Source: Cymbomonas tetramitiformis
Taxonomy: Eukaryota > Chlorophyta > Pyramimonadophyceae > Pyramimonadales > Pyramimonadaceae
Direction: 5' to 3'
Length of the DNA stretch: 64,000 bases
Assembly: GCA_001247695.2 (NCBI GenBank)
Contig: LGRX02028658.1
Location: forward strand, 1-64,000
Shown in pieces: positions 52,601-62,397 of this stretch. A program made the position numbers and the translations under genes. Under the pieces are notes generated by a model, which searched no databases, was not told where the DNA came from, and saw only the letters and a program-made list of their open reading frames with translations. Each line of letters opens with the position of its first letter. Within the stretch, counting starts at the first letter, position 1.

Positions 52601-53320
52601 TTTTTTGGGTTTTTTTTTGTATTTTTTGAAAAAAAAACTATAAAAAATCGCGAAAAAACAAAAAAAAACATATAAGGTGCGCAATATTGGGCAAAACCGT
52701 ACTGTGAAGGTAGAATTGCAAAAAAACAAGTGGTTTGTTCGGGAGAGGGTAAAACGTACCAAGTTACTAAGTTAAAACGGCCGCCTAATTTGGTAGAAGA
52801 AACTGCTCTTGTTTTAGAGCACCATCGCTCCTAGCAACGGTCGAAGAGTCGATCACGCGCGCAGCGGACAGTGCAATCTGCGGTCCAGAAAAAACCCCCC
52901 GTCTTAATCGGACGGGACGAAAGATGAGGAAGGGGTGTCAAAAAACTTACAAGCACGAAATTCGACGGGGTCAGTGTCACCGTGATCGCGAAAAACGATT
53001 TCCCACCTGTGGATCAAAGGCAGGAAAAATCTGGGCCCCATTTCCATAAATGATACCAAGTGATAGCGGACGATTCGGATATCATTCGAGTGATTAAGCT
53101 AGCATGTGCCCTTTTCAATGGTGATTATCAATCGCGGCATCAGCATGCTGCAGGATGTACTGCAGCGTGTCTGCAACACATTGCCTCTTGTGGCACGTCT
53201 GTGGTACGTCTGTGGTACGCCTGGAGCAGTGTGCTGCAGAATGCTAAAAACGCAGGGATCAGGACTGTCACCGTAAGTTACAGTGACACCATTTGTTCTT
53301 GATGGAACTTTCATTAGGCG
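52601..53320. other. AT-rich spacer
   Basis: A/T homopolymer runs at 52595-52670, then the right inverted repeat (52906-53035). CTGCAG/CTGCAA words cluster at 53145-53250. No gene seen. Confidence 0.5.
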
Positions 53321-53326
53321 ATCGTA

Positions 53327-53843
53327 CTAGAAGTATTCAGCTGCAGCCAGTTTATGTTGCACGGCCTTAACTTCAGAATTAGCCACATCCAGGCGCCGCT
53401 GCAAATCAGCGATCGGCTGCGCAGCCTGGGCATTTCCATGGATTTTATCATAGCATGTGGCGTGTGATGATTTCGCACCATTTGGTGCGACATCATGTGC
53501 GTGTCTATATAGTATATACGCACCATACAAAGGTATAGGCATCTCAGACACGTGTATCTCATGTGCGCGCTCCTCACCCGCCAAACCCTTGCAACCTTTT
53601 GTAGGTGTATATATTCGGGTCCGCGTACGGATATCCTTGCTGCGTATACTCTAGTAGGTGCTTGAACTGCGGATGCTGTTCTAAGCGCTTCTCGCATTGC
53701 GGGTCAGTAATGAATTTCTGTTGCAAATGATACTGAAAACATACCGCCTGCCCCTCGTGGGCACACAGCAGCGTACGGAGCAAGACGCATGCGAAAACAA
53801 GTATGCAGCGTATCAAAGATCGGGTACTGCAAAGTGTATACAT
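53327..53843 (-). CDS. small gene with predicted signal peptide, probably two exons
   Basis: The first segment (53843 to about 53576) starts with MYTLCSTRSLIRCILVFACV and LLRTLLCAHEGQ, a good signal peptide or anchor. Then come CFQYHLQQKFITDPQCEKRL, FKHLLEYTQQGYPYADPN and KRLQGFG, ending at a consensus donor GTGAGG. A second segment after ATGCCCAG (about 53434) reads AAQPIADLQRRLDVANSEVK and AVQHKLAAAEYF, a coiled-coil C-terminus, stop near 53327. The two do not join in phase with these exact sites, so another small exon or a different site is needed. The secreted or membrane location is inferred. Family not recognised. Confidence 0.35.
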
Positions 53844-53849
53844 ACGGGG

Positions 53850-54640
53850 TACATATGGGACAGCGTATCTCGTATATTATATGGACTAGAAGAGATCAAG
53901 CGTATGTATTGTGTGTATGTGTAACACTCACGGCCTGTGTAGCGAGCCTGTAAGACTGAAAATATTCATTTTGTGAAAACGAAGAAATTGTAGTGTTCAC
54001 TCTGGCTTACCACCACGCATTGTGCGATTCGTGCCAAGCAACAGAGGCATCCGATTGGTAAATCAGACCGTGATAATCACGACGCGTGTCACGGCGCGAC
54101 GGGGCATACAAGGCTACACACGAAGCGATTCACAGCGTGAGACACACATACATGTAAGTATGAGCGAAGGTCGCTGCATACACAGACTATATCACCATGC
54201 ACCATGTGATTATCCGTACACGCGTGGCAATGCATGCTGCGTTACGAACACATGCATGTAGGCAGCTGGCTCGATAACACGCACCCTTGGAAAATAACGT
54301 CTCAAAGCCGAACTTGTGCGTGGTCGTCAGGAACGGACCGTTCACCGCACGTGCGTATATGCAATACTTGCAATATTCTAGCAATAGTCGCACTGACCAC
54401 TATTCTTACAAACAAGTCGTGACTTTGTGTACGACAGGTGTATTGTAACCGCACTGTCCTGAGCTGAGCTTTGGATGCAGCTGGCTCGTTTACACACGAG
54501 GGTGATACTGGGTTGCATACATTGATGGAAGAATATATAGCTCATCAGCCATGAGCGTTCACGGCATCACGTCGCATCAAATATCGCAAACGTTCCGTAC
54601 GTGCCGTTGTTAATTAAGCCTCGGCCTGTCTTGTTCGAGT
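53850..54640. other. spacer
   Basis: No supported gene. 54036-54115 carries GCCAAGCAACAGAGGCATCC and GGCGCGACGGGGCATACAAG, related to 31990-32085. Confidence 0.45.
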
Positions 54641-54691
54641 GTAATAGATATCAAGGTATGTCTTACGCAAGGTCGACTTTACACAAAACTT

Positions 54692-55697
54692 GTGCCAGGG
54701 AACACTGGTCATGTCAAGCCGTTCGATTGGTATATTGTATGTATGTCCAATGGGGCAGTGCAATGGAAATGGGCTCGGAAGGGGACTCCCGAGCCATTGA
54801 CTACTGCGTACTTTGGGGAGCGAAAGCCTGAGCTCGATTATAGCTGGCAGCATATTATCGTCCATCCTTCTGGAGCGCTACGCCGCTGGGAGCGTAAGAG
54901 GGGCGTTGGCTGGTTTCTGGAAGACGCCACTCGAGCGAAGGAGCCTGTAGCGCCATTTTCATTACCGCTCAGTGATGCGTACTGGAAGCAGGCGAGTGTG
55001 ACTGACGAGTATGAGTATCGCGGAATTCCATACACTGGGCGTAAGTCTGTATAATCGACGCCTACGAACAGTGACGATTCGGGTGCAGGTAGGTGCCGTG
55101 ACCTGGAGTGAGGAAAAGCTGCCAGATTCGGATGACAATGATGACGCGGGTGCCACGGACAGTAAGCATGACATTGATACTGCCAGTCCGAAATGGGAGT
55201 ATGACACGCCTGGTGAATATGATGACACTGAGGATGATGTCGGCGAGTTCGATGACTTGGTAGCTGACGATGCTGAGGAGCAGGCTGAAGCCCGAAGGTT
55301 GAAGAGACTGGGACTGCAGCTGATCATGGATGATAAGGGTGAACTTATCTGGGTGCCAAAGGGCACCTCCCCGACCTCGCCCGTTCAGCCAGAGGATCCG
55401 CCTATCACCGGGCAGAAGTCTGAGGCCATATCTGAGGATGTTCCAGCCTCTGTGGTGGAGACTGTTCGAGTACAACCGAAGGAACCATCTGGGCCAGATA
55501 CTGGATTGACTTCAATGAGTGAAAATAATGCTGGGGTGTCCGAAGTGACGAAGAGGCAACCCAGGAAATATCCTGCCTCTTGGACAGCTGAGCACATAGC
55601 TTATTTGGAATGTACCCGAGGCAGTGACAGTGATGATGAAGAAGTGCAGGACGTAGCTCCTCGTAGGAAGAAGGCAAAGGCCAACAAAGGACAATGA
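54692..55697 (+). CDS. two-exon gene of unknown function: Trp-rich N-terminus, acidic middle, basic tail
   Basis: Exon 1 runs to 55041 and exon 2 from about 55093 to 55697 (TGA); the 51-52 nt intron starts GTAAGT and ends GCAGGTAG, and the join restores one frame (an Arg codon split C|GT). The first in-frame start-like codon is GTG at 54692; the frame is open further upstream into the 54647-54690 inverted repeat. Exon 1 encodes a Trp-rich region: FDWYIVCM, VQWKWARKGTPEPL, YSWQHIIVHPSGALRRWERK and VGWFLED. Exon 2 is acidic (SDDNDDAGATDS, YDDTEDDVGEFDDLVADD), then LQLIMDDKGELIWVPKGTSP, and ends in a short basic motif (RRKKAKANKGQ), a possible nuclear signal. No family recognised. Confidence 0.55.
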
Positions 55698-56160
55698 AAT
55701 CAACTGTCTTGATTAGGATTGTCCAAATGCAGATTCTCTGATTAGGATTTGTATAGGTGGCAGATGATGATATGCCAGCCGACATGGGGCAGATCGATCA
55801 GAGATATGAAATGCGCGCCTGGAAAGTATAAGACACGAATTCTTGCCTAGTGGAGGCTGTTCTAGCTTAAAGTAATTATTCGGAGGAGCTGTTGCTCAAC
55901 CTGTTAAAATACTGGTCAATCTTTCCTGCCATAAAGATATTGCAACTGCTTAATTGTAGCTTTGTTCAAAACTTCCGAAAATTTCTTTATTCGATAAACA
56001 TGTCACTCAAAGCAACCTAAACATATTGCGTACTCCGGATATGCAATTGTCCCAGGCATTGAAAAGTTATGGTCGATACCGCTCAGTTATCTCCCATACT
56101 TAACCATACATATTAAGCGGAAACGTAAATCGCTTATATCTCACGATCTAGAAAATCAGA
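55698..56160. other. 3' flank of the two-exon gene
   Basis: AT-rich, no gene seen. TCTTGATTAGGAT and TCTGATTAGGAT repeat about 28 bp apart just after the stop. Confidence 0.45.
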
Positions 56161-56846
56161 AGTTTTGTGTAAAGTCGACCTCGCGTAAGACATACCTTGA
56201 TATCATATCACTCTAAAAACACCACCACATCGAATACAAATGTATTGACATGACACCATATATTAGAGGCATCCAGGATCACCCAGACCATGACAAACAT
56301 GACGCTTATCCCGGCGCAACGGGGCCTGCGAGACTTGTGGAATGCGGCACATCATCTTGTGATTAACATATGATGCATGTGCGAGATGTATCACTGCGTC
56401 GTAAAGTGCGCACCGTGCAGAAACGCAATCCGTCCTCAGCCTACGTCGCACACCGTAGCGGTATAATATATGCAGGGTCGTCGTATCGCAACCTTTCTTG
56501 CACAGCGACCAACCAGGCTATATAACAATCTGAAAAGGGTATGCAACAACGTTACGATTCGATCCTGAGTGGGGCTTTTGAACCCACTCGCGCGCGCTCT
56601 CTCTCTCTCTATTCCACACCCAATGGCCCAATCATAGATTTGCTATTATTATATACATCGTGCACAATGATCGGAAATCTCAATATATAGTGCACTTCAA
56701 CGTCTAAAACAATCGAGATATATATTTTCACATATATATAACAATCCCCGATACACATACACAGCCGCCTAGCGCCCCTTCATTTATATTTTCACATATA
56801 TATATTGCATAACTGGTAGTGACGAATCCACTGTACACGTCAGGTC

Positions 56847-56930
56847 GATCCTCCGACAGGACTCGAACCTGTGACCTATCGATCGCTGGTGCGATCGCTC
56901 TATTATGTACTAGGCGTGTCGATCTAGGGG
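56847..56930 (-). tRNA. tRNA-like remnant (degenerate tRNA or tRNA-derived SINE head)
   Basis: The minus strand contains ACAGG-TTCGAGT-CCTGT, a perfect 5-bp T-stem with a 7-nt loop and a B box GGTTCGAGTCC. Upstream is CGATCG-CACCAG-CGATCG in the anticodon-arm position, but the loop is only 6 nt, and the 5' acceptor strand that should pair with CGGAGGA is not found. It is therefore not a functional tRNA as read. Confidence 0.35.
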
Positions 56931-56939
56931 ATCCCAACT

Positions 56940-58060
56940 AGGCAATTTGATCGTTCGATCATCTGAACATTCGTTATTATTGAGCAGATGAGCACTCCCC
57001 CCATTCCCCACCCCCCGGGCCTCGCCTCATCGCGCTCGCGCCACCCCCATCATCCCCTCCTCCCCCCACGCCTCCCTCCTCGTCATTGTTTCGTTATCAC
57101 TGATGTCAAATATGCAAAGGGTTGCGATGGCATGCTGTCGTGGCGCGCTGTGGTGCAAGTATGCGCGCGACGTTGATTACTTCAGATTATTCATCATGCG
57201 ATCGCGCGGTCGTCGCGTCGCGATACCATGCTCACGTGACGCACTGTGGTGCAAGTATGCGCGAACATCGCTTACGTCAGGTTATTCATCATGCGATGGC
57301 ATGGGCGTTAGCGTTAGCGTTAGCGTCGTTAGCGTTAGCGTTGGTGTTGGCGATGGCGATGGCGATGACGATGACAATGACGATGACGATGACGATGGCG
57401 ATGACGATGACGATGGCGTCGCGAACTCGCAGCTTGATGTATACGGTCCGCGTAAATACCAACATCACTGCGTATTATATATACAAAGCGATGTTCCTAG
57501 CGAAGACAAACCGTTCGTGCGCCTGACCATGATACTCAATTGGGTATTGGGTACGACAATTCGAAGTGCGTCGTCAACGCCATGGTCACGCAGCACGTGC
57601 TGACATCTTGTTTCGTCGCAAGCATGAGCGTGCACCCTACGTAGACCAAACGGAGCGTTCCACCCCACGATGGTGCATGCACTTCGAAGCGCAACCGCCG
57701 AGACGGCGGACGTCACTACTTCAAGCAGCGCCTGCCACAGCGCCTGGTATTATAGGTTGTGCACTCACGACTATTCTTCACACCCCCGCCCGTTGCTTCC
57801 GCGTCCAGCAAGCAAGTTGTCATATACTTACTTGTTATATACCATCGACACTATCATCTCGAAGTACCCGACGAGGTGATAATCACTGGACTCGTCGTCA
57901 AGCAGGTGCGTGCAATGTATGTGCTGCTGTGGCCGCTGTGTGTATATATTTCGCACAGCGGGTACACCGAGCCGCTTATGTGCGTATCGATATTGAAATC
58001 CGCTGTATAGTGGTTACACCATCGATGTTGTATCTAAAATGCTAAGGCCATATCCTTGGC
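56940..58060. other. spacer with C-rich tract and GTTAGC/GATGAC microsatellites
   Basis: A C-rich run lies at 56997-57085. At 57305-57345 GTTAGC units are repeated, followed by GATGAC/GATGGC units to about 57418. Open frames through this stretch are repeat-driven. No gene is supported. Confidence 0.6.
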
Positions 58061-58093
58061 TCCGGATCATGGTAGATCATCAATATTGAAATA

Positions 58094-58495
58094 CTGTCCA
58101 GCGTCAACCATTACGCAATATATGTATATGTCCATCAGCATGCTGACGTTATTATTGTGCGAGCTTTGTCCGGATGTACACCGCGTTAGCGCGTCATCGC
58201 GTTCATCTCGACGGGATGGCACGTGTGCGTATGCGGTGACTGTGTGCGTGTGCATATCATGCAGCATGTGGGCGCATGTGGGCATGCATGGAGAATGGTG
58301 TCCAGCGTCAACCATCACGTAATATATGTATATGTGCATCAGCACGCTCAGATCATACTGACGTTATTGTGCGGCCTTTGTCGATGTACACCGCGTGAGC
58401 GCGTGTCGCGTTCATCTCGACATGGCACGTGTGCGCATGCGGTGACTGTGTGCGTGTGTATATCATACTGTACATCATGTACAGTAGAAGACATG
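58094..58495. repeat. tandem duplication, ~205-bp unit
   Basis: CCAGCGTCAACCAT(T/C)ACG at 58096 recurs at 58301, and GGCACGTGTGCG..TGCGGTGACTGTGTG recurs near 58218 and 58424. Insertions and deletions separate the copies. No coding sense. Confidence 0.8.
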
Positions 58496-58950
58496 TGGAC
58501 ATGCGGGCATCCGCATATATAATCTTCAGTCTCGGCGATGTTTGCACTTGAACCGTTCATCATGCATGTGCATACGGCATGCCCTCGTATTAACGCCATG
58601 CATACATACACGAGCACGAATCAGACACGCGTCAAGCCGCGTGCGCCATTGATGTATACTTCACGATTTCCGTCCTGTCTTCCATATCACTTACGATTAT
58701 ATTAGCTTGCGCACGAATCATCAATGGCGCCATCATACGCTGCACAGCCACCACCGTCTGCAACTACCCGCCTGCTTAATACTACATAAGAGGCGTGTAG
58801 TGGGGGCATATCCTTATTAAATACAATTATATTCCTTAAGTATCTTATGCATTTGCCAGGATTTCCCGGTATTTCGGAACGCCTCTTATGTAGTAGAGCC
58901 ACCGGTCATCTACGGCAACACCACCTCAGTCGATCACTCAATATATTAGC
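58496..58950. other. spacer
   Basis: No supported gene. An inverted pair around 58783-58890 (TACATAAGAGGCG / CGCCTCTTATGTA) is an exact 13-bp inverted repeat. Confidence 0.5.
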
Positions 58951-59799
58951 TGTCCCATTCTGAGACCTTCATATATAGAAAATATATTTTCATATATTTC
59001 AGTTTGGGACACGATAAGTCATACTCTAGTAGTCATACACAAATCATACGCAAGTCATACTCGTCATACTCGAGTCATACGCAAGTCATCTGATGTCGGC
59101 CTCAGATCAATATGTGTGAATTATATTGTCCCATTTCAAGAACTTCATATATAGAAAATATATTTTTATATATTTCACTTTGGGACACTATTTATCACGA
59201 GGCGATGTCAGCAAATTCTACGAGTGTTCCTTTTCTGTGAATGACAACAATTGCGATCGCAAACCGCAAATTTCATTTGTTTCAATTGTTTATTTTGCAT
59301 ATCACTGATTAGTATCAACAAAAGCAACAATTTCCAAGTGTCGCCGTTCTACATATTTGCATTTCGCTTGTTGTCCCATTCTCAGATCTTTATATATAGA
59401 ATAATATATTTTCCTTATTTCACTTTGGGACACTGTGTGTCAGATATTGTATACTTACGATTCATTTCACAATATTTGTGATTCAGTTCACAATATTCAC
59501 GACATCTTCGGCAATTGCGATACAATATGCCGATGTGTGCCGATGCAAGCCGATATCATCTACTGTCCCAAACTGAGATGTTTGTATATAGAAAAACTTA
59601 ACTTTGAATGTTCAAAATGGGACACCTGCGATTGTTGCCATTGTTCCCTGTGTTTCAATTTGATTTTCTGGAATTGTGGAATTCTGCGATATTGCAGTTT
59701 GATTTTCTGGAATTCTGCGATATACATTCTGGAACTCTTGTCCCAAAATGAGATTTGCATATATAGAATATCTTACTTTTTTATGTTCAAAATGGGACA
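58951..59799. repeat. five ~62-bp palindromic repeats (TGTCCCA...TGGGACA) separated by 114-184 bp
   Basis: Copies at 58951-59012, 59127-59188, 59372-59432, 59564-59624 and 59739-59799. Each starts TGTCCCA, has a central TATATAGAA, and ends TTGGGACA or ATGGGACA, so each can fold on itself. Copies 1-3 are closely alike (CTTCATATATAGAAAATATA), as are copies 4-5 (TTCAAAATGGGACAC). Spacers are different, AT-rich and carry their own short repeats. The array ends 16 bp before the stop of the virus-like gene. Confidence 0.92.
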
Positions 59800-59814
59800 C
59801 AAAAAATTCTTCAA

Positions 59815-60545
59815 CTACTGCTGCATTTCTATGAATTTCACAATGAAGCTTGCTTTCATACCTAGTATATCTGCGTCACCTACTAATTGTAAAGCAAACC
59901 GGTTACCTGGTTTAGTTATATACGTAAGTTGGTTTAATACGTCAAGCCTGGAATCACTTTCGTTAAATTCCGTTTGCGGCCGAGTAACAGAAACTATATA
60001 TTTTCTACCTGTGATTTCTGGAGCTGTGATTGGTAAGTTTGATGTATCAAATGTCATGTTCAGAATCTTTCCACCAGTAGCTATATCTGATGAAGTAAAT
60101 GTCAAATCGAAGAAACAAATGAAATTTCCTGTGGGAATTTGCACAATTCTATTACCTGGAGCTCCACTTGTCAAAGCTGTAATGACTTGACAACATTTGT
60201 AAGACAACTGTGTCGGCAATGTCAATCTTTCTAACGCTACGTTACGAGCACCAATAATATCACCCGACATATTAAATCTAAAAAGTTTATTTGTAGTTGT
60301 ATCAGGTTTCTTTTCAAAATTTATGAAATATATCGTTGAAGCATTTGGTATGTCTACACCTGCGGTATTTAAAGTTATGAAACTATTACCTGATATTTTA
60401 TTTCCAAATAAATCAATATTTGTGCTATCATTTGGTGCGGTGTTGTTTATCTCTCCATTTACTTTTGCATTTCCATTGACTTATAATCCGGAATTTGTAA
60501 TTACTTGCAATTCATTCCCTGAGACGACCACTGCAGCTCAGAAAC
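59815..60545 (-). pseudogene. virus-like structural (fibre/capsid-type) protein fragment
   Basis: A 221-residue frame (60480 to TAG at 59815) is rich in Asn, Thr, Ile and Ser and reads as beta-strand-rich: VNGNAKVNGEINN, TNIDLFGNKISGNSFITLN, then MSGDIIGARNVALERLTL and FICFFDLTFTSSD. This wording resembles fibre or minor structural proteins of algal DNA viruses, virophages or polinton-like viruses. The same frame continues upstream past a TAA at 60481-60483 (ELQVITNSGL), so the gene is interrupted. AT-rich composition contrasts with the GC-rich sequence right of 60530. Assignment is by style only; no diagnostic motif is present. Confidence 0.4.
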
Positions 60546-60912
60546 TCGCTACGCAGCTGGGTACGCAACTCAGTTCGCCGCGCTTCCTTGGCCAGCATCG
60601 CAGGCCCCACGAGAGCCGCGAGTGCAGATAGCGGCGCCCTGTGCATCACGGCTGACTTGTCCCACGTCGGAACCCAACTGCACCGCTCGAACTTGCGCGT
60701 CCTGGAGGAGAGATAGTTTACTCTAAGGTGAACACCACTCCATAGGAGCCCCGCGTGTGGTAGTAGCTGTGATCCTCATAGAGGTAGTACACGGCCTTGG
60801 AACGGGGAGTGGCTCTCGTCTTGATGACCCGCAGGGTGCCTTGCTGTGGACCATCGACCAGGTGGCTCCTGGCTATGAGCCGTCGCACGAGTGAGAATGG
60901 CTTAAGTATGTG
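60527..60912 (-). pseudogene. GC-rich coding fragments broken by the AT-rich insertion
   Basis: Two minus-strand frames look coding. 60912-60718 reads LVRRLIARSHLVDGPQQGTL and AVYYLYEDHSYYHTRGSYG, ending TAA. 60705-60527 reads FERCSWVPTWDKSAVMHRAP and KEARRTELRTQLRSEFLSC, ending at the border with the virus-like segment. They may be two exons or one frameshifted ORF of a retrotransposon or host gene. No family recognised. Confidence 0.35.
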
Positions 60913-60954
60913 TCACAACTATAATGGAATATTTCTATGATGTTATGTAATCGC

Positions 60955-62035
60955 TGTGGAATCGCAGGAATTTAAAAAATACAACTTTTTTTCATTTTCC
61001 CAAAAAAATATTTTTTCAGGGTGAAATCGCCGAAAAACCGTTGTTTTTAGCTTGATTTGGCGTCCTACTCCATTATGCGGGTGAGGAGTGCAGCGATTCG
61101 TGGAATTGAGGGGTTTCACATATCACGTAATTAATCCTGATGGTCACCGCAATTTGAAATTTTGAAAAAAAAATATTTTTTTGGCTCAAATCGGTCGAAA
61201 ATCGCGGTTTTTTGCCTGTTTCGGCCTGTCGCGGGCCTGTTTTGGCGTTCTACGCCACTCGGCGTGTGTGGAGTGCACATATTCGTGGAAATGAGGGTTT
61301 TCACATATCACCTAAGCACTCCTGATGGGAATCGCAATTTGAAATTTTGGAAAAAAAAATTTTTTTGGCCCAAATTTCAACAGAAATCGATTTTTTTGCC
61401 TGTTCCGGCCTGTCGCGGGCCTGTTTTGGCGTTCTACGCCACTCGGCGTGTGTGGAGTGCACATATTCGTGGAAATGAGGGTTTTCACATATCACCTAAG
61501 CACTCCTGATGGGAATCGCAATTTGAAATTTTGGAAAAAAAATATTTTTGGGCCCAAATTTCAACAGAAATCGATTTTTTTGCCTGTTTCGGCCTGTCGC
61601 GGGCCTGTTTTGGCGTTCTACGCCACTCGGCGTGTGTGGAGTGCACATATTCGTGGAAATGAGGGTTTTCACATATCACCTAAGCACTCCTGATGGGAAT
61701 CGCAATTTGAAATTTTGGAAAAAAAATATTTTTGGCCCAAATTTCAACAGAAATCGATTTTTTTGCCTGTTTCGGCCTGTCGCGGGCCTGTTTTGGCGTT
61801 CTACGCCACTCGGCGTGTGTGGAGTGCACATATTCGTGGAAATGAGGGTTTTCACATATCACCTAAGCACTCCTGATGGGAATCGCAATTTGAAATTCTC
61901 GGAAAAAAATATTTTTGGGCCCAAATTTCAACAGAAATCGATTTTTTGGCATGTTTCGGCAAGTTGCGGGCCTGTTTTGGCGTTCTACATGTACGTATAT
62001 TATATACTCATGCGTGCGAAGTGTGCATATTCGTG
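60955..62035. repeat. 184-bp satellite, about 5.5 copies
   Basis: The anchor ATCGCAATTTGAAATT recurs at 61331, 61515, 61699 and 61882, with a diverged copy at 61147 and a more diverged one from about 60960. Inner copies are nearly identical. Each unit has an A-run, GGCCTGTCGCGGGCCTG, and TTCTACGCCACTCGGCGTG. Long plus-strand frames through it (for example 61548-62144) are repeat artefacts. Confidence 0.95.
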
Positions 62036-62397
62036 GTCTCCAGGCCTGTTTCAGTTGGAAATTTGTAATTGCATACGAGTTGCCATCACGAGGAACACAA
62101 GCCTGTCATTATCAAAACATGAATATAATTTGTTATTTGGATAACGATTAGCTGGAGCACAATGGAAGCGTGTTGGACCCATAACCTAACACTTTTCAGG
62201 AAACATTTGCATTTCTTTTGCTCTTCACATCTCATTGCCAATAGGCACACTGCATAGCATTTCAATAAAAATAGCTTTATTTTTACATGCTTTTAAGTGT
62301 GTGAGAGAAAATCTCTTTTCGGAATATATCTTTTCTAGGCTGATTCACAGCTTCACATGCTTTTTAGGCTGATGCACAGGCTCCAATTTAACCATAT
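62036..62397. other. spacer between satellite and gag-like ORF
   Basis: AT-rich, no gene. CTTCACATGC(T)TTTTAGGCTGAT-type words repeat near 62350-62370. Confidence 0.5.

Larger units (their letters stand above)
48939..53035. mobile_element. interval bracketed by ~130-bp inverted repeats
   Basis: 48939-49076 is the inverted counterpart of 52906-53035, with roughly 85-90 percent identity by eye; shared landmarks are ATCCACAGGTGG, GCGATCACGGTGACAC and TTTTTTGACACCCCTTCCTC. The orientation is that of terminal inverted repeats. The 4.1-kb interval contains the accessory-like gene (50946-51849), a tandem duplication and a GTCTTC palindrome. No target-site duplication could be made out and no transposase core is inside, so it may be a non-autonomous element or two independent insertions of one repeat. 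Confidence 0.5.
54647..56204. repeat. 44-bp inverted repeats bracketing the two-exon gene
   Basis: 54647-54690 (GATATCAAGGTATGTCTTAC then GC(A)AGGTCGACTTTACACAAAACT) is matched in inverted orientation by 56161-56204 with a single mismatch. Weaker similarity continues outward for about 10 bp (GAGTGTAATA / GAGTGATAT). The left copy overlaps the open frame of the gene. Confidence 0.9.

Noticed and set aside
56847..56930. Functional tRNA
   Set aside because: No 5' acceptor strand pairs with CGGAGGA and the anticodon-arm loop is 6 nt, so only a remnant is claimed.
57103..57603. 166-codon plus-strand frame with Asp-rich run
   Set aside because: The Val/Gly and Asp runs are the GTTAGC and GATGAC microsatellites; no domain outside them.
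58951..59799. CRISPR array
   Set aside because: Repeats are ~62 bp, vary between copies, spacers are 114-184 bp and uneven, the genome is eukaryotic, and no cas genes are present.
61162..62144. Plus-strand frames with a repeated GVCGVHIFVEMRVFTYHLS motif
   Set aside because: They are the 184-bp satellite read in frame; repeat-driven and not protein-like elsewhere.
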